64,000 nucleotides of DNA from Planctomycetia bacterium (GCA_030527205.1 JAUNBG010000001.1:124001-188000); one strand, 5' to 3'; shown: positions 8,821 through 18,923, counted from the stretch's first letter. Program-made: numbers and translations. The notes: generated by a model from the letters alone, not told the origin.

Positions 8821-9741
8821 ATGAATTTGGATCAAAATTTTAAAATTAAACTTCCCGAGCTGACATCCGAGCTTGTTCGTTCCTATATGAAAGTCCGTTC
8901 GACTCATCATTTGGATCATTGTCCGCTTCCGAATAAAGAAGAAATCGTTGGAATATTGAACGATTTAATGGAAATTTTGTATCCGGGCTATCGACATCGA
9001 GATCGTTTGGATACAAATAATATTGTCTTTTATGTTGGCGATTTGATTGATCGGATTTTTGAACGGCTTAAGACGCAAATATCGCGAGCTTTTTGTCATG
9101 GCAATCGATCCAATGTTGAATGTACGCCGCAAAAAAAGTTCGATTTTGACAAACTCGGTCAAAACAAGGCGGGCGATTTTCTGGAAAAACTGCCGGAATT
9201 GCGTCGAATTCTGGCCAACGATGTTGAAGCAGCTTATGTCGGAGATCCCGCTTGTCGTTCGTTCGATGAAGTTATTTTTTGTTATCCCGGTCTGGAAGCA
9301 ATAACCGTTTATCGCCTTGCTCATGCGCTGCATGAATTAGGAGTCCCTCTCATTCCCCGAATCATGACCGAATGGGCTCATTCTCAAACCGGGATTGATA
9401 TTCATCCCGGCGCAAAAATTGGCGAACATTTCTTCATTGATCACGGAACAGGCGTTGTTATTGGCGAAACCTGCGAAATAGGTCATTGGGTTAAAATATA
9501 TCAGGGCGTTACGCTTGGAGCTTTGAGCTTTCCCAAAGATGAAAATGGCGAAATTGTTCGCGGAACGAAACGTCATCCAACGATTCAAGATAATGTTGTC
9601 ATTTATGCCAATGCGACAATTTTAGGCGGTCAAACGGTTGTCGGTCATGATTCTGTGATCGGGTCCAATGTTTGGCTAGTCTATTCCGTTGCTCCCAAAT
9701 CAACCGTTACAATTGAAAAACCTAATCTTGTCGTTCGATAA
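8821..9741 (+). CDS. cysE: Serine O-acetyltransferase
   Basis: This makes O-acetylserine from serine and acetyl-CoA, the first step of cysteine synthesis, in the cytoplasm. The 306-residue length with a long N-terminal helical part fits the EpsC-type family. The core is unmistakable: [19 protein letters not shown], then [17 protein letters not shown], then [20 protein letters not shown] and [15 protein letters not shown], followed by left-handed beta-helix hexapeptides to about residue 300. Catalytic His and Asp in the DPA..RLAH and DHGTG regions are present. No cysteine synthase gene is adjacent. The ATG at 8821 follows a weak AAAGGA 11-12 bases upstream. Confidence 0.94.
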   Translation: MNLDQNFKIKLPELTSELVRSYMKVRSTHHLDHCPLPNKEEIVGILNDLMEILYPGYRHRDRLDTNNIVFYVGDLIDRIFERLKTQISRAFCHGNRSNVECTPQKKFDFDKLGQNKAGDFLEKLPELRRILANDVEAAYVGDPACRSFDEVIFCYPGLEAITVYRLAHALHELGVPLIPRIMTEWAHSQTGIDIHPGAKIGEHFFIDHGTGVVIGETCEIGHWVKIYQGVTLGALSFPKDENGEIVRGTKRHPTIQDNVVIYANATILGGQTVVGHDSVIGSNVWLVYSVAPKSTVTIEKPNLVVR

Positions 9742-9925
9742 TGATTTCGTTTGCCGGTTATAAACGTTGACCGTTTCCGTCGATTGAGATTTATTCCGAT
9801 CATGGACAGACTTGACCTCGATCTGGACTTTTTGACGGATTTGATTATCATTGATATAGGACAAGATAGAACTTTTTTTATGAAGAAACCAAAGCAACGA
9901 TCGAATTTAATTTGGATCAAGTCAA

Positions 9926-10852
9926 ATGAAAACTGTGAAAAAAACATTGAATCTTTTTTGTAAATATCTCGTTTATTTGTTTGTTCGAATTATTATTTGT
10001 TTTGTCCAATCTCTTTCTTTGGAATCTTGCGAACGGGGAGCCGCTTGCCTGGCGGGACTTTTTACCGATTTTATTCCGTTGAGAAGAAAAATTCTTAATA
10101 AAAATCTGACCAACGCATTTCCTCATTTAACGCGACGAGAAAGGAAACAACTCATTCGAAAAATGTGGAAACATCTGTTTCTTTTGGCCTGCGAAGTCGC
10201 TTTGGCTCCTCGAATGATTAATGAACATAATTGGTGGCGGCATTTTCGTTTGATTAATTGTTCGTCAATTCTTCGAATGATTCATGATAATCGTCCGCTC
10301 ATTATCATAACAGGTCATTTCGGAAATTTTGAATTGGGCGGTTATATTCTTGGTCTGTTTGGATATCCAACTTTTTCTGTTGCCCGAACGATTGACAATC
10401 CATTTTTGAATCAATATATTAAAGAGTTTCGCGAATCGACGGGTCAGTTTTTGATTTCAAAAAATGGAGGTTATGAAGATATTCTGGAAGTTTTGAGAAA
10501 TAACGGAACAATGGCTTTTTTGGCAGATCAGTCAGCGGGACCGAAAGGCTGTTGGGTCAAATTTTTCGATCAACCGGCGTCTGCTTATAAAGCAATGGCG
10601 CTTTTGTCTATTGAATATGATGCTCCGATGGTCGTTTGTCATGCGACGCGTCGAGACGACCGTCCAATGATGTTCGATATGACCGTTGCGGCGACCCTTG
10701 ATCCTCGAAATCGCCCGGAAGAATTGACTTCAATCAAACAATTGACGCAATGGTTTACAACAAGTCTTGAAAACAGCATTCGTCAAGCGCCGGACCAATA
10801 TTGGTGGCTCCATAACCGCTGGAAGAATTATGGCAAAAAAATCAATATTTAA
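9926..10852 (+). CDS. Lysophospholipid / lipid A-type acyltransferase (LpxL/HtrB-like)
   Basis: A 308-residue membrane-bound acyltransferase. One N-terminal hydrophobic helix (about 10-30) anchors it. The HX4E catalytic motif is GHFGNFELGG (H131, E136), followed by ARTIDNPFLNQYIKEFRE, then FLADQSAGPKGCWVKFFDQP and the closing QYWWLHNRWKN, all typical of the LpxL/HtrB family that adds secondary acyl chains to lipid A. That suggests this organism makes lipid A or a similar lipid. No lpx genes are near, so the exact acceptor is open. The start has no good ribosome site. It is convergent with polA. Confidence 0.9.
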   Translation: MKTVKKTLNLFCKYLVYLFVRIIICFVQSLSLESCERGAACLAGLFTDFIPLRRKILNKNLTNAFPHLTRRERKQLIRKMWKHLFLLACEVALAPRMINEHNWWRHFRLINCSSILRMIHDNRPLIIITGHFGNFELGGYILGLFGYPTFSVARTIDNPFLNQYIKEFRESTGQFLISKNGGYEDILEVLRNNGTMAFLADQSAGPKGCWVKFFDQPASAYKAMALLSIEYDAPMVVCHATRRDDRPMMFDMTVAATLDPRNRPEELTSIKQLTQWFTTSLENSIRQAPDQYWWLHNRWKNYGKKINI

Positions 10853-10876
10853 TCGCCAATCTTGTTTATTCAGACA

Positions 10877-10935
10877 GTAAACGTCCAGATTCTTTCGTCT
10901 TATCTCGATTATCTCAATTCAGACGCTGAGACAAT
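10877..10935 (+). repeat. Family 2 element, degenerate left end
   Basis: AGTAAACGTCC, then ATCTCG, echoes the left end of family 2 (GTAAACGTCCCTATT then ATCTCGC). It directly abuts a family 1 copy. No matching right end is seen, so it is a remnant at best. Confidence 0.35.
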
Positions 10936-10941
10936 CATCTA

Positions 10942-11050
10942 ATGAAGTTCTAACGCCCTCTTAGGATCGCTGACGACTTGTCCGCAAAACTGGTTTTAAC
11001 AACGTTTACCGATTTGAGATTGTTGCAAAATCCGGGTTTTTAGAACTTCC
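10942..11050 (+). repeat. Family 1 TIR element, copy 2
   Basis: Inverted ends ATGAAGTTCTAA and TTTTTAGAACTTCC with the family core GTCCGCAAAACTGGTTTTAA. It fills the gap between the convergent acyltransferase and polA stops, so it may serve as a two-way terminator. Confidence 0.7.
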
Positions 11051-11079
11051 CGATATTTGTTTTTTGCAGAGGAATTTTC

Positions 11080-14000
11080 CTAAATATCTCCCCAATTGTT
11101 TGTGATGTCAGCGTCGATTTTTAAGGGGACTGATAACGGTTGCCCGAGTTCCATTTCGGTTATGACGATTTGTTTCAATTCTTCAACGTCGTTTCGATTT
11201 GTTTCAAAAACAAGTTCGTCATGAATTTGGAGCAGCATTTGCGTTTTTTTCGGAGCGAAAGGCTTTTCTTTGTCCAGAATGGAATTCGAATCCGAGCTTG
11301 CGGAAGGAAAGGGGGTTGTTCCAGAGGCTGTTTTATAGAGACGTCGATAAACATTGAGCATTGCCAGTTTCATTAAATCGGCAGCGGAACCCTGGATGAC
11401 TGTATTGATCGCGGTTCGTTCCGGCATATTTAACTGTTGCGTTCCGCGAGGACCGCGAACGCCTTCAATTTGACGTTTTCTTCCTAAAAGCGTTTGAACA
11501 TAACCGTTTCGATGGCAGTTTTCAAGAATTGTGTCGAAGAAAAACTGAATTCCAGGATAAGTATCAAAAAAAGTTTGAATATAAGCGGCAGCCTCTTCTC
11601 TGGGAATGTTGATTGATTTGGAGAGTCCGAAAGCGGATTGTCCATAAATCAACCCGAAATTGACCGCTTTTGCTTTGCGACGCATTTCTGATGTTACGGA
11701 ATCAGCCGGAACATTGAAAATTGTGCTTGCAACATGATTGTGAATATCCAAGTCATTGAAAAAAGCTGCTTTAAGATTTTCGTCGTTGGAAAAATGGCTC
11801 AAAACGCGAAGTTCAATTTGACTGTAATCGCAGGAGAGCATGCAGTCGAATCCCTTTGAAATATCCGGAATAAAACCTTGTCGGATTTTTTTGCCTTCCT
11901 CGTTACGAACCGGAATGTTTTGAAGATTGGGATCGCTGGAACTCAAGCGTCCAGTTGCCGTTACAACTTGATTAAAGGACGCATGAATTCGTTGCGTTTT
12001 GGGATGAACAAGAATCGGGAGCGGGTCAATATAGGTTCCTTTAAGTTTTGTTAAATGGCGATGTTCGATCAATTTTTCCGGCAAAGGATGAAGATTGGCC
12101 AATTCTTCAAGAACTTCGATGTCTGTGCTGCGGCCTGTTTTCGTTTTTTTGATTACAGGAAGTTTAAGATCGTCAAACAGAATCCGTTGAAGCTGTTGCG
12201 TTGAGTTAATGTTGAAATTCATTGCGAAAAATTCATCAGAATCGACATCTTTTGCCATGAGATGAATCTGTTGTTCGATTTCTTTCAAACGATTATCAAA
12301 TTCAACAGCCAGTTTTTTAAAATGATCCGAATTGATGGCGATTCCCGTAAACTCCATTTCAACAAGGATTTTGATGAGAGGGATTTCTAAATCGGTCAAC
12401 AGTTTTAAAAGTCCGGGCTGTTCTTTAAGCTTTTCGATGAGAATGGGATAGAGCAACCAGGGAATCAAAGCGTCTTCGCCTGCATATTCCGCAACGACAG
12501 TCGTTGGAACGCTGTCCATTTGTTTTTGATTTTTTCCGGTTCCAATAAGTTCGCTGATTTTGATTGTTTTGTGATTCAGATAATTTTCGGCCATATCGTC
12601 GAGATTATGATTTCGACTGCCTGCATGGAGAAGATAATCGGCGATCATTGTATCGAAAACAACGCCTTGAAGGGAGATGCCGCAATTTTTTAAAACAATC
12701 CAATCATATTTAATATTTTGCCCAAGTTTGAGAATATGAGGATTTTCCAAAACAGATCGAAGTTTTTCAAGGATTTCCGTTTCATTAAGCGTTTCAGAAC
12801 CAAGCGGACCGCGAAAGGGCAAATAATAGGCGTTTTGCGCATCAAAACAGATTGCAATGCCGACAATCTTGGCAAAACGAGGATGAATATTTGTTGTTTC
12901 AAGGTCAATACTGAAAAAGGTTTGACGGGACAAAAGTTTCCAAAAATCGTTAAATTTGTCGTTCGAATCAATCAAATGATATTGAGGTGTCCCAACAAGA
13001 GGGTTTTCAGCGGAGAATATTTCGATGTTTCGTTCCGGAAGTTCAGGAAAAAACGTTGGTTGCTGGAACGACGGATTTTGAGTGTTTTCGGTCTTTCTGA
13101 AAGCGTTGTCTGTATTTTGTGAAAGGAGTTGAAAAAGTTTTTTTGAAATATTGCTGTTCAATAAATGATCGAAATGATCGCTCCTGGAATTCGAATCCAA
13201 TGAAGCCTCGAAGTTTTTTAAGTCGTTATTGTTTAACGATTTGATATTTTGATTCCGATAAAGAAAAAGCGGCATTGAGAGATCAAATTCTTCGTTTTCC
13301 TGAAAATTGTTTTCGATGACGGTTTTTTCATTTTGAGATAAATTGTTCTCGTTGGAAGACGTTAAATCGGGCGAATAGGAAAAAAGATTTTTCGTGTTGC
13401 GTTCAAATGAGTTTAATAAAACGCTTGACGAATAAAGTTCCGGGAGAGAAGATTTTCCGAGTTTTTGCGTCAACTTTTCGATTTGAGGAATCAACGATTT
13501 AAATCCGAAATATTTGAAAAGTTGCAGCAAATAATCAGGGTCGACGCCGGACAATTTTTCCCGACTCCAATCGATATCAATAGGAACGTCTGTTTTAAGT
13601 TGAACAAGTTGGCGGCTTATATTCGTTATCTCTCTCGAATTTTCAATATTAGACTTTTGAACTCCTTTCAGTTGATCAATGTTTCGATAAATATTCTCAA
13701 GCGAACCAAATTCCTGAAGAAGTTTTGAGGCTGTTTTAACGCCGATTTTGGGAATTCCGGCAATATTGTCCGTCATATCGCCGACCATTGTTTGAAAATC
13801 AATGACTTGATCCGGGCGAATTCCCCAATCTTCATAAAGTTCTTTTTCCGTATAAAATTGTTGTTTACGAATGTTGTAAAGCTGGATATGACTTGAAATA
13901 AGTTGTCTTGCGTCTTTGTCGCTTGTTACAAGAACACAATTTCCCGATTGTTTTGCTGTTTGAATCGCAATGGTTGCCATAATATCATCGGCTTCATATC

Positions 14001-14337
14001 CTTGCAATTCGAGGATTTTGATTCCAGCGGCAAACAAAAACTCCCGGATAAATTGAATTTGCAACTTTAAATCGTCAGGCATTTCGTCTCGATTGGCTTT
14101 ATATTGAGGAAAAATCGAATGACGAAAAGTTGGTTTCGGTAAATCGAAGGCACAAAAAAGATAATCCGGGCGATAATTTGTCAAAAGAGCCAGAATATCC
14201 CGAATAAAACCGAAAGTTGCTCCGGTTGGTTCCCCTTGCGGACTTGACATATCGCGCATCGTATGGAAAACCTGATATATCAATCCGTAAGCATCCAGAA
14301 TATAAATCGTTTTTCCATTAATATCGACAGAATTCAT
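11080..14337 (-). CDS. polA: DNA polymerase I
   Basis: A 1085-residue repair and Okazaki-fragment polymerase. Residues 1 to about 300 form the 5'-3' FEN-type nuclease (YKANRDEMPDDL, VTSDKDARQLI). A 150-residue Asn/Ser-rich linker follows, much longer than in E. coli (928 residues in all). The 3'-5' proofreading domain keeps its acidic residues: SIDLETTNIHP, GQNIKYDWIVL and YAGEDALIPWLL. Polymerase motifs A (SCDYSQIELRVLSHFS), B (KAKAVNFGLIYGQSAFG) and C (QIHDELVFE) are intact. AAGGA stands before the ATG. A -35/-10 pair is found at 14815-14843, giving a long leader of roughly 470 bases. Confidence 0.97.
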   Translation of the reverse strand: MNSVDINGKTIYILDAYGLIYQVFHTMRDMSSPQGEPTGATFGFIRDILALLTNYRPDYLFCAFDLPKPTFRHSIFPQYKANRDEMPDDLKLQIQFIREFLFAAGIKILELQGYEADDIMATIAIQTAKQSGNCVLVTSDKDARQLISSHIQLYNIRKQQFYTEKELYEDWGIRPDQVIDFQTMVGDMTDNIAGIPKIGVKTASKLLQEFGSLENIYRNIDQLKGVQKSNIENSREITNISRQLVQLKTDVPIDIDWSREKLSGVDPDYLLQLFKYFGFKSLIPQIEKLTQKLGKSSLPELYSSSVLLNSFERNTKNLFSYSPDLTSSNENNLSQNEKTVIENNFQENEEFDLSMPLFLYRNQNIKSLNNNDLKNFEASLDSNSRSDHFDHLLNSNISKKLFQLLSQNTDNAFRKTENTQNPSFQQPTFFPELPERNIEIFSAENPLVGTPQYHLIDSNDKFNDFWKLLSRQTFFSIDLETTNIHPRFAKIVGIAICFDAQNAYYLPFRGPLGSETLNETEILEKLRSVLENPHILKLGQNIKYDWIVLKNCGISLQGVVFDTMIADYLLHAGSRNHNLDDMAENYLNHKTIKISELIGTGKNQKQMDSVPTTVVAEYAGEDALIPWLLYPILIEKLKEQPGLLKLLTDLEIPLIKILVEMEFTGIAINSDHFKKLAVEFDNRLKEIEQQIHLMAKDVDSDEFFAMNFNINSTQQLQRILFDDLKLPVIKKTKTGRSTDIEVLEELANLHPLPEKLIEHRHLTKLKGTYIDPLPILVHPKTQRIHASFNQVVTATGRLSSSDPNLQNIPVRNEEGKKIRQGFIPDISKGFDCMLSCDYSQIELRVLSHFSNDENLKAAFFNDLDIHNHVASTIFNVPADSVTSEMRRKAKAVNFGLIYGQSAFGLSKSINIPREEAAAYIQTFFDTYPGIQFFFDTILENCHRNGYVQTLLGRKRQIEGVRGPRGTQQLNMPERTAINTVIQGSAADLMKLAMLNVYRRLYKTASGTTPFPSASSDSNSILDKEKPFAPKKTQMLLQIHDELVFETNRNDVEELKQIVITEMELGQPLSVPLKIDADITNNWGDI

Positions 14338-14466
14338 TGGCGATCCTTCCGTTATTTTGGGATTTTTCTGGTTCTATTGAAAATCCGTAATATTTTAGCG
14401 AAATGAGTATTATTTTGATAAAAAAGACGATTTCAACTCTTCAATCTTTGTTTTCCTGACATTAAC

Positions 14467-14578
14467 GACTCAAAGCGTAAACGTCCCTATTGTTTTTTTA
14501 TCTCGCAAAGGCCAAAGGGGGAATGTTTTCGGCGCCTTGGCAAGAGATTGACAAACCGTCATTAACAGTTTGAGCTTA
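14467..14578 (+). repeat. Family 2 TIR element, copy 2
   Basis: Left end ACTCAAAGCGTAAACGTCCC then TATCTCGCAAAGGCC; right end GCAAGAGATTGACAAACCGTC then AACAGTTTGAGCTTA is its inverse. At 112 bases this is the most compact copy. It lies in the polA leader region; nothing else was found in 14579-14814. Confidence 0.65.
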
Positions 14579-14814
14579 TATCTTTTTTCGGCTTTTGAAA
14601 AAAGACCAAATTCGCGATTTTTCTGAATTTATTGCTCGTTTTTGTTAAAAACGCTACAAAAATCCGGATCAAGCAAAAGTTTTAGCCTCAATAAGCCGCT
14701 CAATGTTATTGGGTTGCAAAAACAAAAATCAATCTTTTCAATCGGAAAAGAGTTTCGGCTTTCTGAAATTATTGCAGAAACAAGACAAAAGGTTTTAACA
14801 ACAGAATAGAGTTC

Positions 14815-14843
14815 ATTATAGCTTAGATTTGTTTTTTTATCAA
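14815..14843 (-). promoter_or_regulatory. Candidate sigma-70 type promoter for polA
   Basis: On the - strand, TTGATA (14838-14843) and a perfect TATAAT (14815-14820) are separated by 17 bases. It faces polA, about 470 bases away. Confidence 0.5.
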
Positions 14844-14876
14844 GTCAAGGATACAACCAAATATTATTCGTAATTC

Positions 14877-14904
14877 TTGACGTTATTTTGTTTGCAATTA
14901 TAAT
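14877..14904 (+). promoter_or_regulatory. Candidate sigma-70 type promoter for the DUF1559 gene at 15291
   Basis: TTGACG (14877-14882) and TATAAT (14899-14904) are 16 bases apart. It diverges from the polA promoter and faces the DUF1559 gene, about 385 bases away. Confidence 0.45.
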
Positions 14905-15290
14905 AATTAAGGATCGTTTGTTGAATGAACCGAAAAACAACGGAAAGAGATTCTGTCCTTTGTTGCTTTGGGAAAATCGAAAGAACGACAATAAAGCGAC
15001 AAAATGAACATTATAGGGGTCATTTATCCCGAAAATGAAAAGATTATTTCTTTATAAGATCAAAGAAAAACGTTAGTTTTAATCTTGCCGCGAGCCAGAG
15101 AAGAAAATGGATAAAATATTTTTCAAACGAATCAAAGATAAAATGTTCGATTCAAGCCCGTTGTAAATTCCGGAACGTTAGACGCAAATCAGTTGACAAC
15201 AGGCGGTTACAAACGTCAAAACTTGCCGCCTGATCGGTTTCGGTATCTTTGCCATTTAGAATAATATTAACGAACAGCAGAGGTTATTTT

Positions 15291-16268
15291 GTGAAAAAGA
15301 AGATTCCCAACAAAAAGACCATTGGTTTTACTCTTGTCGAACTTCTTGTTGTTATCGCGATCATCGGAATTCTTATCGGACTTCTTTTGCCCGCCGTTCA
15401 GGCTGCTCGAGAAGCGGCCAGACGAATGCAATGCAGTAACAATATCAAACAGCTTCTGCTCGCTTTTCATGGTTATCATGACATTTATCGAACTTTGCCG
15501 CCAGAAGCCTGGTTGAATTTTCAAAATAACGAAAGTCAGGGACTCGGGATTCTTGTAAGAGTTCTTCCCTTTATGGAACAATCATCAATTTATCAAAACG
15601 TCGATTTTCTCAATGCTTACAAAGAAAACGAAGGAAACAGAGACGAATATCAAGGAAATGAAACGCTTGCCAAAACAAAGGTTGCCGCGTTTCTTTGTCC
15701 GAGTTGTCCTGTTTTCGAGTCAAGCATGAAAAAATACAATCAGGAAATCGGTTGCGTAACCGCCCATTATTACGGAATTTCGGGCGCCATTGGAATAAAT
15801 GCTCGAACCAATTCCGAATATTCCGTTCTTCGAACGTTTGAAGAAAACGGCGGTTCTTATGGCGCGGGACCCAATGCGAACAATGGGCTTTTTTTCGAAA
15901 ACAAGACAGTTTCCTTTTCTGGCATAACGGACGGGCTTTCCAATACTTTTGCGCTGGGAGAAATTTCTCATCAAGATTATGACGGTTATTTTGCCTGGGT
16001 TCGAGGCGCTTATTCTTTTTATGGTTCAACGATTTATGTCAGTTCGAAAAATCTTGAATGGTCCTTAAACGTCATCAAAAACAAAAAGGACGCTCTTTGG
16101 GAACGTTATCGTCAATTTTACAGTTCCGGATCCTTTTCGAGTCATCATGCAAACGGCGTTCAATTTGGTTTTGCGGACGGTTCTGTCCGTTTTGTCAGCG
16201 ATTCGAGTCAAGCTGAAATTCTTCATTCCAGCGCCAGTCGAAATGGAAATGAAGTCAGTTCATTATAA
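15291..16268 (+). CDS. DUF1559 / H-X9-DG family pseudopilin-like protein
   Basis: The second pseudopilin of the window, 325 residues. The prepilin cleavage motif [17 protein letters not shown] comes after only 12 residues, followed by [20 protein letters not shown], the standard family block. The C-terminal H-X9-DG box is HHANGVQFGFADGSVRF. The frame is open further upstream to a TTG, but GTG 15291 follows AGAGG by seven bases and gives the normal short leader VKKKIPNKKTIG, so it is preferred. It probably sits in the envelope, processed by a prepilin peptidase encoded elsewhere. No partner gene follows; a family 1 element lies just downstream. Confidence 0.9.
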   Translation: MKKKIPNKKTIGFTLVELLVVIAIIGILIGLLLPAVQAAREAARRMQCSNNIKQLLLAFHGYHDIYRTLPPEAWLNFQNNESQGLGILVRVLPFMEQSSIYQNVDFLNAYKENEGNRDEYQGNETLAKTKVAAFLCPSCPVFESSMKKYNQEIGCVTAHYYGISGAIGINARTNSEYSVLRTFEENGGSYGAGPNANNGLFFENKTVSFSGITDGLSNTFALGEISHQDYDGYFAWVRGAYSFYGSTIYVSSKNLEWSLNVIKNKKDALWERYRQFYSSGSFSSHHANGVQFGFADGSVRFVSDSSQAEILHSSASRNGNEVSSL

Positions 16269-16323
16269 CCAATTTGATAATAAGGCTTTTTGGAATTGAC
16301 TGTTTGTAAATCGAAAGATAATC

Positions 16324-16433
16324 AGGAAGTTCAAAAAAACCTAACAAACGCGGATGTCTCGTCCGCAAGAACTGGTTTTAACGACTTTATCCGAAATGTG
16401 TTTATTGAAAAATCTGGTTTTTTAGAACTTCCT
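16324..16433 (+). repeat. Family 1 TIR element, copy 3, with 4-bp flanking duplication
   Basis: Ends AGGAAGTTC and GAACTTCCT. AATC lies immediately on both sides (16320-16323 and 16434-16437), as expected of a transposed element. The internal hairpin GCGGATGTCTCGTCCGC pairs fully, counting one T-G pair. Confidence 0.85.
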
Positions 16434-16502
16434 AATCAACTGTGCTTTCCCTGATTTTTGATTTATGGGGAATTTTTCCAATCGGAACTTTCGCTGATTT
16501 TT

Positions 16503-16805
16503 CTTGTCGCGACACAGAATCGAACATTATCCGTCGGAAAAGAGGATTTTCGCGCAGCGATAAATTTTTAAAAAAGGATTTTCGCGCAGCGATGCGGCGG
16601 CGCAACGAACAGGATAAAAACTCCCAAAACGAGCGACGAAAACGAATATCTTTCAACGAAAAAGAATCTTTTTCCAATGGAACAGCCGTTTCAAAAGCGA
16701 TTTAAATAACGACGAGATCGGAAGTTCCAAAAAATAGCGTTTTTGTGTTTCCGCTGCGCCACTGCGCCGCTGCGCGAAAATTTCCAAAACGTTACAAAAA
16801 CCGCG
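16503..16805 (+). repeat. Family 3 TIR element, copy 1
   Basis: Begins with CGCGACACAGAATCGAACAT; the inverted end GATTTTCGCGCAGCGA occurs twice in tandem (16546 and 16576). It closes with CGCTGCGCGAAAATTT. The middle carries GATAAAAACTCC and ATCGGAAGTTCC, shared with the other two copies. Frames across it are not genes. Confidence 0.7.
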
Positions 16806-17019
16806 AAAAGTTTAATAATCAACAGTTTGAACCTTTTGAATATTGTCCAACGGATTGAATAACAAATTTTGAACCTTTTGCAACAGCTTAATAGAGAAGG
16901 ACTTGCAACTCCGATTTCAACGTTTTTTGAGAAAATTAACAGATTTGCTTCAACAAGTTTGAGTATTTTTTCTTTCAATGCTGTCGATCCTGTGGGCTAT
17001 TTTTATCGTTGCTTTGATT

Positions 17020-17212
17020 GTTTTATTGATCTCGCAGAGGTTTATTTTTAATCTTGCGGAGACGCAAAGATGCTGGGAGAAAAGGATTAAAAAAGGAACT
17101 TTGTCTAATCGACTTAAAAACATAAAATTTTCCTGCCCCATTTTCTTCTTTCTCTGCGACTGAAGCGTCTCTGCGAGAGATAAATAAAACCGTCATTTCA
17201 GTTTGCGAGTTA
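17020..17212 (+). repeat. Family 2 element, copy 3 (left end degenerate)
   Basis: The left part keeps only ATCTCGCAGAGG and GCGGAGACGC. The right end is excellent: GCGTCTCTGCGAGAGATAAA, then AAACCGTCATTTCAG and GAGTTA. With the two elements before it, it fills the 1-kb gap from the DUF1559 gene to the SET gene. Confidence 0.6.
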
Positions 17213-17272
17213 AATATTACGGATTGGTTGTCCTTAAGGAAAAGGTTATTGGAAAGGTTATTGGAACGAAAA

Positions 17273-17755
17273 ATGGAAAATCGACCGCCCAAATTGCTTC
17301 ATCGCCAAAAATATGATCAAGTTTATATTGCTTTAACGCATTGCGGAAACGGAGTTTTCGCGGCAGTTGCCTTCAAAGCGAATCAACCGGTTGGCCGCAT
17401 CAAGGGAACAATTCATTCTTCCGATTATCGTTCCGATTATTGTATGTCGTTTGGCGACGGAGCGCTTGAACCGGAAGAACCTTATCGTTTTGTCAATCAT
17501 TCTTGCGAACCCAATTGCGAATTGATCGAATGGGAAATAACGAATGAAGAAACGAATGAAAAAGTTTATGAACTCTGGCTTCATACAATTCGAGAAATAG
17601 CGAAAAATGAACAATTAACAATCGATTATGGTTGGGACTGGAAAGCGGCAATTCATTGTTTATGCGGTTCGTCAAATTGTCGCGGTTGGATTTGTCAGAA
17701 AAATGAGCTGGCTTTTTGCATTCAAAAGCGAGGTCGCGGTTCCCTGGAGCCTTAA
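17273..17755 (+). CDS. SET domain protein-lysine methyltransferase-like
   Basis: A 160-residue protein with one compact SET domain: HCGNGVFAAVAF (SAM-binding GxG region), RFVNHSCEPNCEL (the signature NHSC), LTIDYGWDW (catalytic Tyr region), and the post-SET-like CLCGSSNCRGWI. In eukaryotes such domains methylate lysines of histones or other proteins; bacterial targets are mostly unknown. The frame opens at TTG 17228, but ATG 17273 starts where the family does and has GGAA upstream. It is 62 bases ahead of coaE and probably in one unit with it. Confidence 0.82.
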   Translation: MENRPPKLLHRQKYDQVYIALTHCGNGVFAAVAFKANQPVGRIKGTIHSSDYRSDYCMSFGDGALEPEEPYRFVNHSCEPNCELIEWEITNEETNEKVYELWLHTIREIAKNEQLTIDYGWDWKAAIHCLCGSSNCRGWICQKNELAFCIQKRGRGSLEP

Positions 17756-17817
17756 CGTTTCTTAAAATGAATGAAAATCCTCAACAAACTCATCAAACAG
17801 AAATATTGTCAATATAA

Positions 17818-18513
17818 ATGAAAGTCGTTGGAATTATTGGCGGAATTGGAAGCGGCAAAAGTTCGGTTTCTTCTATTTTTGTGAAAAAAGGAGCCCCTAT
17901 TCTCGACGCTGATCGCGCCGGTCATTTAACTCTTCAGGAATCTTATATTAAACAAAAACTGTTAGAACGATTTGGGACAGCAATTTTCGAACACTCAATC
18001 GAGAAAAAGAACAACGTCAACAATCAACAACAGATTTCTGAAATGGGAAATGATTCTGCCGGAATTATCGAAAAAAATATTGATAATTATTCGATAAATC
18101 GAAAACTTTTGGCGGATTTGGTTTTTGCTTCGACTGAAGAAGCCAAAAAAAATCTGGCGTTTCTTAATGCGTTGATTCATCCGGAAATAGCGCGAAAACT
18201 CGAAAAGCAACGGCAAACGTTTGAAGCCCGAAAAAAAGAGTTCGTTATCCTTGATGCGCCCTTAATTCTCGAAGCCGGTTGGCATAAAATGGCAGATTAT
18301 CTGATTTTTGTCGAAGCGGAAGAAGAAACGCGTTGGAATCGTGTTCGAAAAAGAAACTGGTCGCGTCAGGAGTTCAAAAATCGAGAAGCGGCGCAAATGC
18401 CCTTGTCAGAAAAGAAGAAATTTGCCGATTTTGTCATCAATAATAATCAACCTTGGGATCAAATGGTTGAGCAAGTTGAGTCGCTGATAAAAACGATTCG
18501 GCAATCGAATTAA
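17818..18513 (+). CDS. coaE: Dephospho-CoA kinase
   Basis: The last step of coenzyme A synthesis, phosphorylating the ribose of dephospho-CoA. The P-loop GGIGSGKSS (residues 8-16) is followed by ILDADRAGH, HPEIARKLE, VILDAPLILEAG and a VRKRNWSRQEFKNREAAQMP segment. The order and motifs match CoaE. At 231 residues it is longer than E. coli's 206 because of an inserted Asn-rich stretch near 62-90. There is no Shine-Dalgarno site, so it may be translated after the SET gene from a common message. Confidence 0.94.
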   Translation: MKVVGIIGGIGSGKSSVSSIFVKKGAPILDADRAGHLTLQESYIKQKLLERFGTAIFEHSIEKKNNVNNQQQISEMGNDSAGIIEKNIDNYSINRKLLADLVFASTEEAKKNLAFLNALIHPEIARKLEKQRQTFEARKKEFVILDAPLILEAGWHKMADYLIFVEAEEETRWNRVRKRNWSRQEFKNREAAQMPLSEKKKFADFVINNNQPWDQMVEQVESLIKTIRQSN

Positions 18514-18715
18514 GAAACAAAATCAATCTGCATGAAATTTGTTATTGGAGTTCGTTATCAAAAATCGATTATTCAATGAAACTGAAAACGAAAGCGAATT
18601 GCCGACAGATTTCGCTTTCAGTTATTCCCGGTTGACGTCAGAGCGGCGAACCAATACGATCAGGGGATCCGTTCACAATGATTTTTTTGCGCGATCAAGT
18701 TCGAAATTCCTTTTA

Positions 18716-18923
18716 AAAAAGGATTTTCGCGCAGCGCGGCGACGAGAATAAAAACTCCTCAAACGAGCGACGGAAACGAATATTTTTTAATGGAACCGCC
18801 GTTTTAAAGCGATTTAAATTAATGACGAAATCGGAAGTTCCAAAAAGAAAAGCATCTTTGCGTTTCCGCCGCGCTGTCGCGTCGCTGCGCGAAAATTGCC
18901 AATATCATTACAAAATTTGGGGA
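18716..18923 (+). repeat. Family 3 TIR element, copy 2
   Basis: The inner form of family 3: ends GATTTTCGCGCAGCG and CGCTGCGCGAAAATT, with ATAAAAACTCC, AACGAGCGACGGAAACGAAT and ATCGGAAGTTCC between. It lies in the 510-base gap between coaE and the convergent aldo/keto reductase gene; nothing else was seen there. Confidence 0.7.

Noticed and set aside
16442-16705. 87-codon frame with Arg/Lys-rich product
   Set aside because: It is the translation of family 3 copy 1, not a gene.
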